The notes under the pieces were generated by a model, which searched no databases, was not told the DNA's origin, and was given only the letters and a program-made list of their open reading frames with translations. 64,000 nucleotides of DNA from Pseudomonas sp. RIT-562 (GTDB taxonomy: Bacteria; Pseudomonadota; Gammaproteobacteria; Pseudomonadales; Pseudomonadaceae), in NCBI RefSeq assembly GCF_026241895.1, contig NZ_JAPJIV010000001.1, forward strand, positions 546,093 to 610,092. Direction: 5' to 3'. The position numbers and the translations under genes are program-made. Below, in pieces: positions 45,662 to 52,879 of this stretch. Every line of letters begins with the position of its first letter. The first letter of the stretch is position 1.

Positions 45662-47062
45662 TCACCACCTGAACTGCCAAACGACATGGGACTCTTCAAG
45701 CTCGCCCACATGGATCTGATAAGGCTCCACATGCTGCCCACGCAGACTTTCCTTGATACCCTGGTAGCGCTCCAGCGGCTTCATCGCCTCACCACGCTGA
45801 AGATGCAACGTGGCCTCTGGTAATGGGTGGATACCCAGCCCCTGCTCGGTGTACTCAATGCGGATATTGTCAGCAGGCCAGCGGTCATAGCTGAACGTCG
45901 GCATCAATCGCTTGAGTTCCAGATTACCTCCCGGTTGCAGCCATACCTTGCGCCCGGTCGCGACCCAGTTGCCCGGCTCACAAGACTGCCCCTGATCGCC
46001 TTCCACCAGAGCAATGAATTCCTCGAATAGCACCAGCCTGCTATCAGCGGCTTCATCGCAGAAAAAACATGACGTGTCATGGATTGAGTCCAGCTCAACA
46101 GGCAACAACGTGCTACCGCCGCAGCTCGCGCAGTCAAAAAGACGTTCATCTATTTCCGTCAGCGCTTCCAGCCACTCCGCCATGCTCGGACGCTCGCTAG
46201 CGCGATGCCGGCCCTGCTCGAAACAACGACTAAAAAGTTCGGACAGCCGACTGTGCTCGATAAGCTGAATAGGCAGGTTCGCAAAACACTGATTCGCATC
46301 GTCTTGCGATTCATAAATCCAAGGATGCGCACCACGCAGGGCTGCCTCCTCTTCCTCCGGCTCGCCTTCACTAACCAACTCACCCTTGAAGGGGTGGTTG
46401 TGTGTAAGTAACTGATAGGAAATAACCGCGAAACTCCAGCTGTCTGTCAGACTGGACAGCAGCGCATCGCCACGGACGATCTCTGGGGCACCATAGTCAG
46501 CGGTATGCAAGGTCAGGCCGCTATGCGCTTCGAGACTGATATTGTCGCAATCGATCAACCAGGTTTCCGCATAGGCCGGGTCATCCGAGACGAAGATATT
46601 GCTCGGCGACAAATCTCCATACAGCATGCCACGCGCATGCAACTGATTCAGGGTTCTCGCCAGCTGGCTCAATATTCGAACACGCCGCCGCAGACCACCC
46701 TGATGCAGATAATCGGCAACGGCCTCTTCCTCTGCATTTACAAAGCTGTCAAACAGGCTTTGCAAAGGAACCAAACCGTCCATCAGCTCCATGACATAGC
46801 CAAAGCGTGGCTCAGCCAAAAGTACCAAGGGTCTGGCCAGCTTCAGTTCACTAAGATCCTGGCGAATCAACCAGGCGATATGACTGCGCCAACGTTGACG
46901 AGCCGGCACATCTTTTTTGGTAAACCCCTTTATAAGAACCTGAGGAAACTGAGTTCGGTAGACAATTCCTTGTCCCCCTCGACTCATCTCTTCCCTCAGC
47001 TCATAAGCCGAGCCTTTCGTGTCCTGCACGCGCTTCTGTTGCGCTGTCGTAGTCGCGGTCAT
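45662..47062 (-). CDS. Ser/Thr protein kinase with zinc-ribbon tail (TerY-P kinase)
   Basis: A 466-residue eukaryotic-like kinase. Catalytic features: glycine loop SRGGQGIVY (27-35), invariant lysine in VLIKGF (Lys45), catalytic loop YGDLSPSNIFV with Asp150, and metal-binding DCDN (171-174) in place of DFG. After the kinase fold comes a four-cysteine ribbon (FDCASCGG...SCFFCDE, about 310-335) and a beta-rich tail. It forms, with the PP2C and vWA genes just upstream, the TerY-P triad known from tellurite-resistance and DNA-processing contexts. The ATG at 47062 begins 5 bp after the PP2C stop; a TTG at 47071 is an overlapping alternative. HRD to YGD and DFG to DCD changes are tolerated in this group. 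Confidence 0.85.
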   Translation of the reverse strand: MTATTTAQQKRVQDTKGSAYELREEMSRGGQGIVYRTQFPQVLIKGFTKKDVPARQRWRSHIAWLIRQDLSELKLARPLVLLAEPRFGYVMELMDGLVPLQSLFDSFVNAEEEAVADYLHQGGLRRRVRILSQLARTLNQLHARGMLYGDLSPSNIFVSDDPAYAETWLIDCDNISLEAHSGLTLHTADYGAPEIVRGDALLSSLTDSWSFAVISYQLLTHNHPFKGELVSEGEPEEEEAALRGAHPWIYESQDDANQCFANLPIQLIEHSRLSELFSRCFEQGRHRASERPSMAEWLEALTEIDERLFDCASCGGSTLLPVELDSIHDTSCFFCDEAADSRLVLFEEFIALVEGDQGQSCEPGNWVATGRKVWLQPGGNLELKRLMPTFSYDRWPADNIRIEYTEQGLGIHPLPEATLHLQRGEAMKPLERYQGIKESLRGQHVEPYQIHVGELEESHVVWQFRW

Positions 47063-47067
47063 TTGCT

Positions 47068-47760
47068 TCAATCCGTTCTGAAAATTCCAACGATGGACTT
47101 GTCATCGCCATGGCGCGGCGTGGACCAGCCATTCAGTTCTCTCGTCAGCCATTGGCGCATACGACGTTTACTGCAGCGCAAGCGGCGCTGGTAAATAGCA
47201 TCGAAGAAAGGCTCCAACTGCTCAGGAATCAGGTCGTCCGATATGCCGTCAGTCATCAGCAGCACACCATCTCCGGACCTGCTCAAATCAATCTCGGCGC
47301 TGTAGCATTCCTGAGAACTAGCCTGCGCCAGAGTAGCGGTCTGATTACAGAAGCCTCCACGTCGGCTTGTCAGCACCCTGAACACACCCTGACTTCTGAC
47401 CAACAGCAATCCATCCCCAACCTGACCAACCACACCGCGTCCCGATGCATCTAACTTTGCCCACAGACAGGTTGTTTCGTGTGCCCTGTAACGATCACCG
47501 AAGTGCGCCAGCCAGGCATCACGCAGGGTTGAGCCGACCGTTTCATGTGACATTTCTTCTCGCTGACGGGCTAACTGCCTGAACAGTTGTACGGCTTTCT
47601 GTGAACCGATATGGCTGAGTGGGCGACTGCCCAGCCCGTCAGCCACAGCAAGACACCAACCACCGCGAATACCTCTGATACAGAAAGCATCCTGATTGGG
47701 CGTGCCCTCCTGCTGATGCGCGGGGCCTCGCACGGAGGCCCCACCCGCCAACAAACGCAT
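47068..47760 (-). CDS. PP2C-family protein phosphatase
   Basis: A 230-residue PPM/PP2C phosphatase that would reverse the action of the adjacent kinase. Metal-binding aspartates are visible in TPNQDAF (residues 21-27), AVADGLGS (39-46), VGQVGDGLLLV, LLMTDGISDDL and DDKSIVGIF near the C terminus, in canonical order. It has no membrane segment, so it is cytoplasmic. Its ATG overlaps the vWA stop by one base (TGATG) and its stop is just before the kinase start. Kinase and phosphatase made in fixed ratio suggest a reversible switch on a component of the same complex. Confidence 0.9.
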   Translation of the reverse strand: MRLLAGGASVRGPAHQQEGTPNQDAFCIRGIRGGWCLAVADGLGSRPLSHIGSQKAVQLFRQLARQREEMSHETVGSTLRDAWLAHFGDRYRAHETTCLWAKLDASGRGVVGQVGDGLLLVRSQGVFRVLTSRRGGFCNQTATLAQASSQECYSAEIDLSRSGDGVLLMTDGISDDLIPEQLEPFFDAIYQRRLRCSKRRMRQWLTRELNGWSTPRHGDDKSIVGIFRTD

Positions 47761-48419
47761 CAGAATTCCCAGTCTTGATCGTCGGCGTTAGGAATCTGCA
47801 AAGGCATTGAATGATTAGGCGTAGCCGACTGGCTACGTGCACTGACACTCATGCTCACCGCACGGAAGAAACGGTGGATGTCACGAGCATTCTCGGCGCG
47901 AAACAGCGGTGCCTCAGGATCGTTGGCGAAATCGCTAAGCATGGCCTCGTCCGCATCAGCGCCAATGGCCATGGCAAAGCGAGTGGCCTTGGATGAGCGC
48001 TCGCCATTGACCAAGCGAGCAAGAGGAACTTCCCAATCATCATTGGGATAGCCATCGGATACCAGCACGATAACCGGCGTGTAGACACGGGTAGAGTCTT
48101 CGATCATCTGGCTGGCCAACGACAGTGCGCCGCCCAGAGGGGTCATGCCTTCTGCAAGCAGTGGCGTGAAACTTTGCAGTTGATGAGCCGGGGTCAATGG
48201 CAGGTTCACCTCAGCCTGACTTCCGCCAAAGGTGATCACACTGACTTGGATCTCAGCGCGCAAACGGCTTTCACCGGCAAAGCTGGCGATCATGTCCTTG
48301 AGCCCCTTATTCAGGGCTTCGATCTTGCCATCGACCGACATACTGCCGCTGGTGTCCGCCAGCACGATGATCGGCAGTGGGCGAGCAGTTTGGACTTGGA
48401 ATTTTTTCAGTTCTGACAT
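47760..48419 (-). CDS. TerY-like vWA domain protein
   Basis: A 219-residue von Willebrand A protein, first gene of the operon. The MIDAS metal site is complete: DTSGSMS (22-28), a threonine in GMTPLGGAL (about 91-99) and VLVSDGYPNDDW (about 119-130). The rest, LPIIVLADTSGSM and RFAMAIGADADEAMLSDFA, fits TerY, the vWA protein that partners with PP2C and kinase in TerY-P triads. The C-terminal 30 residues are a polar tail. AAGGA lies 8 bp before the ATG. A sigma-54-like promoter and two enhancer-like repeats lie upstream (48461-48577). It may act as a scaffold that presents phosphorylated clients. Confidence 0.87.
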   Translation of the reverse strand: MSELKKFQVQTARPLPIIVLADTSGSMSVDGKIEALNKGLKDMIASFAGESRLRAEIQVSVITFGGSQAEVNLPLTPAHQLQSFTPLLAEGMTPLGGALSLASQMIEDSTRVYTPVIVLVSDGYPNDDWEVPLARLVNGERSSKATRFAMAIGADADEAMLSDFANDPEAPLFRAENARDIHRFFRAVSMSVSARSQSATPNHSMPLQIPNADDQDWEF

Positions 48420-48460
48420 GGGTACTTTCCTTGTTAATTAATAAGAGACTCTTACCCTTA

Positions 48461-48476
48461 AGCGCATTTCATGCCA
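48461..48476 (-). promoter_or_regulatory. Candidate sigma-54 promoter of the TerY operon
   Basis: Read on the minus strand: TGGCATGAAATGCGCT, with the essential GG and GC dinucleotides 10 bp apart. It matches 10 of 13 specified positions of TGGCACGRNNNTTGCW; the -24 half is good, the -12 half weak. The predicted start of transcription near 48450 leaves a 30-base leader that contains the AAGGA ribosome-binding site. Confidence 0.5.
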
Positions 48477-48543
48477 AAAGAATAAAATCCATAAAAATCA
48501 ATAATTTAATAACTTTTACGTTACGAAGAGTTCAGAACAAAAA

Positions 48544-48577
48544 TAAATATTCTTATCAAAAAGTAAATATATTTATC
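48544..48577 (-). promoter_or_regulatory. Two AT-rich direct repeats at enhancer distance
   Basis: On the minus strand GATAAATATATTTA (48577-48564) and GATAAGAATATTTA (48557-48544) agree at 12 of 14 bases and are 20 bp apart, about two helical turns. They lie roughly 95-127 bp upstream of the predicted transcription start, the usual place for a sigma-54 activator's binding sites. The surrounding 48478-48584 is strongly AT-rich and contains no gene. Confidence 0.4.
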
Positions 48578-48584
48578 GAAAATA

Positions 48585-49937
48585 TCAGTAGATCTTCACG
48601 CTAAAACCAAGTGCTCGGAGAGCCTTGCTGGTTCGGCCATTACGGGGTGGAACGACTTCCGGCCGGGCCCATCCAACCACCTCAGCGAAGGAGTTCAAGC
48701 CGTAACGCGAAATGCCATACTCCGAATCACGACCCGCATGGTAAAGACGCTGCCAAATCTCTTCATTTGGCCCCCCATAAAGCACGTAGTGGAGCAATTG
48801 GCGCACATCCCAGCCTTTACGGTTGCGCTGGCGTAGGATCAGCTCTGCGAAGGGATCAACGCGTGAATCCCGATCCAGTGTATTGAGCTCCGGGCGCCCG
48901 AGCACCGTCAGGGGAACCTTGATGATATGGTCCATGGTGGCGTGCGTGTTACGACACAGGGTGGCGAACTCTTCGCATGTCAGCCCCATTACTTTGTCTT
49001 GCGCCAGTAGAGCACGCACCGTCGGAGCACTATCGTAGAGCGCGTAATCCTCCCTTGAGGGGGCTTCCGGCAGTGATTTCCACCAATTCAGCTCAGTTTC
49101 CAGCGCCGCTTGTGGGTTGCCCTTGTTGCGCTGGTGATAGTCCTCATAGGGTTTATGAAGGCTGTCACCAACGTGGTTGTAGTAATACGCATGCAGGAAC
49201 TGATCGACCTGCCAGGCTGCTGGAACATCGGCGCTAACCCAATTCGGGCGATAGTCACCTAGCTGTTGCTGGATGCTTTGCAAAATACCCAGGGTACTCA
49301 ACCATTCGCGCTTGAAGGCCTCCTTGCGCCGATCGAATGCTGCCTTCTTCTGTACGAAGCTAGGCCCCTCCCATTCGGTATGTTGCCGTTTCTTGATGGC
49401 GTCGATATAGACACCTTTATTCAGGACATTGAGCCGTTCCATTTCAGCGATGTAATCCGCCGAAATGGGTATGGTTACATCCAGCTCTCGTAGGTATTCG
49501 AAGAAGTCCTCCAACTGGTTATCCATGCCGTTGGCTACCAACTCATCTTCCGAAAGAAAAACCCCCGCCTCGATATTCGTCAGCCAGCCGTTATCCGTGT
49601 GGTTGGCTGAGCCGATGTAAGCGCCATAGCCTTTCCACCAGATAAGTTTGGGGTGAAAGCGATCCGGGACGAATCGCGTGAAGATGTTGTTCTGTTGATG
49701 CCTGAGTAGACGCTTGAGCAACTCCACCGAGACTGGCACCGTATGGTCGTAGCGCATCCACAGGTCCAATCGCAGCTTGTTAGCCACGCAATGCCCAACC
49801 AGGTCCTGGGTTATATCAGAGGCACTGCTGCCGTAAGCCACAGCAGCCAATACGCCATCCACCTGAACCTCGGTGGACAACTCTGGCAGCAGATCGCGTA
49901 GGTGCGTTCCGTTAATTCGGTTGGCGATCAGTTTCAT
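48585..49937 (-). CDS. Phospholipase-D-family nuclease-like protein
   Basis: A 450-residue protein with one PLD-type catalytic motif: FHPKLIWWKGYGAYIGSANHTDNGW (about residues 94-117 from the ATG), giving the H-x-K and GSxN of the superfamily. A second complete HKD motif is not seen, so it may work as a dimer, as single-motif PLD nucleases do. The ATG at 49937 has AAGGGA upstream; an in-frame TTG at 49952 is less likely. It begins 11 bp after the remnant ATPase frame and follows hsdS in the same direction, so it is probably the last gene of the hsdR transcript. A PLD nuclease near an SF1 helicase and kinase resembles the Mokosh defence theme. Confidence 0.75.
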   Translation of the reverse strand: MKLIANRINGTHLRDLLPELSTEVQVDGVLAAVAYGSSASDITQDLVGHCVANKLRLDLWMRYDHTVPVSVELLKRLLRHQQNNIFTRFVPDRFHPKLIWWKGYGAYIGSANHTDNGWLTNIEAGVFLSEDELVANGMDNQLEDFFEYLRELDVTIPISADYIAEMERLNVLNKGVYIDAIKKRQHTEWEGPSFVQKKAAFDRRKEAFKREWLSTLGILQSIQQQLGDYRPNWVSADVPAAWQVDQFLHAYYYNHVGDSLHKPYEDYHQRNKGNPQAALETELNWWKSLPEAPSREDYALYDSAPTVRALLAQDKVMGLTCEEFATLCRNTHATMDHIIKVPLTVLGRPELNTLDRDSRVDPFAELILRQRNRKGWDVRQLLHYVLYGGPNEEIWQRLYHAGRDSEYGISRYGLNSFAEVVGWARPEVVPPRNGRTSKALRALGFSVKIY

Positions 49938-49948
49938 GCCGATTCCCT

Positions 49949-50089
49949 TCAATGCATTGAGTGACCGGACTGTTTATCAGCCTTTATTGAGGCGACTAAC
50001 GCCAGTAGGTTCATGGCCTCGTCAATAGGGACGACGGTAGTGTCTCGGCAGCTTCGGAAATGGGTGAGTTTGAGGGACTTGAGGCGCAT
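49949..50089 (-). pseudogene. 46-codon remnant of a RecF/OLD-type AAA ATPase
   Basis: An intact frame from ATG 50089 (with AAGGA 7 bp upstream) encodes 46 residues. It starts MRLKSLKLTHFRSCRDTT, the classic first strands of RecF/SMC/OLD-family ATPases, and would normally run into a P-loop. Here, right after PIDEAMNLLAL, where VGENGAGKS would be expected, the sequence continues ASIKADKQSGHSMH and stops. No Walker A or other ATPase part is found. It lies between hsdS and the PLD gene. Either a deleted defence ATPase or a tiny coupling frame kept for its position; the deletion reading is more likely. Confidence 0.6.
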
Positions 50090-50102
50090 GGTGATGTCCT
50101 TA

Positions 50103-51266
50103 TTAGAGCTGACCCGAAAAAGCCATATGACTTAGCGAAGAAATATTATCATTTAGCCCTACTAGGGAGGACTCCATCCCCTCACGCACACTTCTGTGCT
50201 TATAAAAGGCTTCCTCAAATTTGATCTGCAGGCTTTCAGGAGGACAGATGAACCGAACCTCTTCTAACTTGCCTTTGCTAATCATGCCTTTCATTGAGTT
50301 TGTAGAGGCTGCTTGAATTAACTTTTTGCAGTATTTAACCAACGCATACAAAAACAAACCATTGACACCAAACTTTGGCGTTAGAGCATTAATCTGCTGA
50401 TTAAACGCTACCTCCCTATCCACATAGGCAGCATTACCAATGCAGTCGAAGCTCCCCGCGATACAGGTTAATAGTGTCGAACCCGCCGCCACACGGCGCC
50501 CCGCTTTATAGCCGACCTCAGACAAGTATTCAGCCGCCGGAGTCAATAAATCGCTTGGAGTATTGATATTGTCGGATTTAATCCACTCGATGAAATCACC
50601 GTAGTATTCAAGATTATCTCTCGGCGGGGTATTTCCTGTAGTCACTACAGCCATTTCTTTAATTGACTTTATCTCCCACCCCTTCGGATTGGTTACCGGG
50701 TCACCGAACATATCCAAAAACACCGCGCGGAGGAGGTCGTCGACGAATTGGATTGCCTGCTGGCGTTTGCGGCGGATAGCGTCGGCCTTGTCGAGGATGG
50801 CGGCGATGCGTTTTTGTTCAGGCAGAGGCGGGAGGGGGATTTCGAGCGCACGGATATATCCTGCTGAAAGATTTTTTTGTGCAACCCCTTGAGCATCCCG
50901 ATTAAATTTGGCTTGTTGCGACCGTAGCCAAAATTTCAAATAACTTAATTCAAGAGTATTCGTCTCTGGCTTAATACCGAGAATTGCCTGATTTGTCGAA
51001 ACTAAGCCCTTCACAATTGCTGTTTTACCTACAGACCCATACATCGCAAACAGCAATGTTCCTTCATCAAAAACACGCCCACGTATAGCCTCCAACCCTT
51101 CTTTCGTAATGTACTCCTCGGTGTCAGAGATATAACCATCGCCTGATGCTTCTAGATCGCTTATTTTCGCCCATGGGATACTCCCTCCCCAGTAGGATTC
51201 GGCTCCTCGGCTTGGAGTTCCACCGCTTTGAATTGAGCAAATTTCTGACAAAGTAGCTTTAATCAC
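50103..51266 (-). CDS. hsdS: Type I restriction-modification specificity subunit HsdS
   Basis: A 387-residue DNA-recognition subunit with two target-recognition domains, each opening with the usual pattern: SIQSGGTPSRGAESYWGGSIPWAKISDL (from residue 11) and VTTGNTPPRDNLEYYGDFIEWIKSDNI (from about 207). Conserved helical spacers follow each, for example LPPLPEQKRIAAILDKADAIRRKRQQ (about 145-170), which set the gap between half-sites. The start is GTG in a GTGA overlap with the hsdM stop. The GC of this gene is lower than that of hsdM, as expected for a rapidly exchanged specificity gene. The target sequence cannot be inferred. Confidence 0.93.
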   Translation of the reverse strand: MIKATLSEICSIQSGGTPSRGAESYWGGSIPWAKISDLEASGDGYISDTEEYITKEGLEAIRGRVFDEGTLLFAMYGSVGKTAIVKGLVSTNQAILGIKPETNTLELSYLKFWLRSQQAKFNRDAQGVAQKNLSAGYIRALEIPLPPLPEQKRIAAILDKADAIRRKRQQAIQFVDDLLRAVFLDMFGDPVTNPKGWEIKSIKEMAVVTTGNTPPRDNLEYYGDFIEWIKSDNINTPSDLLTPAAEYLSEVGYKAGRRVAAGSTLLTCIAGSFDCIGNAAYVDREVAFNQQINALTPKFGVNGLFLYALVKYCKKLIQAASTNSMKGMISKGKLEEVRFICPPESLQIKFEEAFYKHRSVREGMESSLVGLNDNISSLSHMAFSGQL

Positions 51267-52846
51267 AGCATCCCCTCCAGCTCATCCAGATTCGCCTGAA
51301 TTTCCTGCTCCAGCCCTTTAAGCCTCTGCATAATTACCTTCGGGTCTTCGTACTTTTCCTGCAGGTACATCACTTTCTTGTAGCGGTTGATGGAGAGGTC
51401 GTACTTGTTAGCTGCGATATCTTCGGCTGGGACGACAAAGGCTTTCTTGCTCTTGTCGCCGAACAGGGTGTTGATGGTGCTGTCGCTGATATTGCCGTCG
51501 ACCATTTGCCGGTAAACTTGCCACTGGGCGATGGCGCCGGGCAGGTCGTTGCTACCCTCCCCCTTCAGTTCTGTACGTTTATCATCCAGAGAATACCCAT
51601 CAGCCTGCACGTCATAGAACCAAACCCGTTCGGTGCTACCACCTTTTGTGAATATGATGATGGCGGTGCTAACCCCTGCATACGGTTTGAACACTCCGCT
51701 GGGCAGGCTGACAATGCCTTCGAGCTGGTTGTTTTCGAGCAGTTCCTGTCGTAGTTGCTGGTGAGCCTTGCTGGAGCCAAACACTACGCCATCAGGCACG
51801 ATCACCGCGGCGCGACCGCCGAGTTTGAGCGAACGCAGAATGTGGGCGACGAACAGCAGCTCAGTCTTCTTGGTCTTCACCAACCCCAGCACATCAGGGT
51901 TGGTATTACTCTCGTCCAAGCTGCCCTTGAACGGCGGGTTGGCTAACACCACGTCAAAATAGTTCTGTTCCTGCCGTGGATAATGCTCTTTGATAGATTT
52001 GCTCAGGGAATCCTGGTAGCGAATGTTCGCGCCGTTTACCCCGTGCAACATCATGTTCATGCTAGAAACCCGCAGCATAGTGGTGTCGAAGTCAAAGCCC
52101 CAGAACATCTCCGTATTAATGTGCTGGCGGTAGGGTTCGAGCTGGTCACCGGTGAAGTGCTGATTGCCATCTTCATCGGTGAAGATACCCGACTCACTGG
52201 AGTGCTCGCGGTTGAGGTATTCCATGGTGCGGGCGAGGAAGCCCGCCGTTCCGCAGGAGGGGTCGCAGATCACGTCTGTCGGTTGTGGAGCAATCAGCTC
52301 GATCATGGCATCGATAATGTGGCGCGGCGTGCGAAACTGACCATTGATGCCGGCAGTGGTGAGCTTGCTTAGCAGGTATTCGTAGATATCGCCCTTCACA
52401 TCGCTCTGAGTCAGCGGCAGGTCGTTGACCATCTCCACGGCAGAGGCCAGTACGGACTCGTTCTTGATCTCCAGATCGGCGTCCTGCATGTACTCGCTGA
52501 TATGGCCAAGACCTTCACGCTCACCTCTCTCGCCGTCGGCGATGCCGAGCTTGGCGAAAAAGGGATAGACCTTCTGTTTGAGGTGCTTGTGCAGCTCCTT
52601 GCCACTCATATTGCGGAAATTTTTCCAGCGTAAAAGCTGCCCTTCCGGAGTATCGGGGAAAAGGCGGTCGAAAGCGTTGCCGCTGCGATTGGCTTTGCGC
52701 TCAGCCACGTCCTCTTGCATGTCGAGCATACGGGCGAACATCAGGTAGCTGATTTGCTCGATCACCGTCAGCGGGTTGGTGATGCCGCCAGTCCAGAACT
52801 TTTCCCAGAGCTTGTCGATATCGGTGCGGATTTTACCAGTGAGCAT
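51263..52846 (-). CDS. hsdM: Type I restriction-modification methyltransferase HsdM
   Basis: A 527-residue N6-adenine DNA methyltransferase. The N-terminal helical domain (residues 1-150, LWEKFWTGGITNPLTVIEQISYLMFARML) is typical of HsdM. SAM motif I is ICDPSCGTAGFLARTMEY near residue 200 and the catalytic motif is VVLANPPFKGSL (NPPF) near 300. The C-terminal coiled part ends QEIQANLDELEGML. It protects host DNA and forms the core of the HsdR2M2S complex. The stop overlaps the hsdS start. The rmuC gene separates it from hsdR by 1.9 kb. Confidence 0.95.
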   Translation of the reverse strand: MLTGKIRTDIDKLWEKFWTGGITNPLTVIEQISYLMFARMLDMQEDVAERKANRSGNAFDRLFPDTPEGQLLRWKNFRNMSGKELHKHLKQKVYPFFAKLGIADGERGEREGLGHISEYMQDADLEIKNESVLASAVEMVNDLPLTQSDVKGDIYEYLLSKLTTAGINGQFRTPRHIIDAMIELIAPQPTDVICDPSCGTAGFLARTMEYLNREHSSESGIFTDEDGNQHFTGDQLEPYRQHINTEMFWGFDFDTTMLRVSSMNMMLHGVNGANIRYQDSLSKSIKEHYPRQEQNYFDVVLANPPFKGSLDESNTNPDVLGLVKTKKTELLFVAHILRSLKLGGRAAVIVPDGVVFGSSKAHQQLRQELLENNQLEGIVSLPSGVFKPYAGVSTAIIIFTKGGSTERVWFYDVQADGYSLDDKRTELKGEGSNDLPGAIAQWQVYRQMVDGNISDSTINTLFGDKSKKAFVVPAEDIAANKYDLSINRYKKVMYLQEKYEDPKVIMQRLKGLEQEIQANLDELEGML

Positions 52847-52879
52847 GCGAGGTACTTCTCTTGTTCAGAAATTTGGAGA

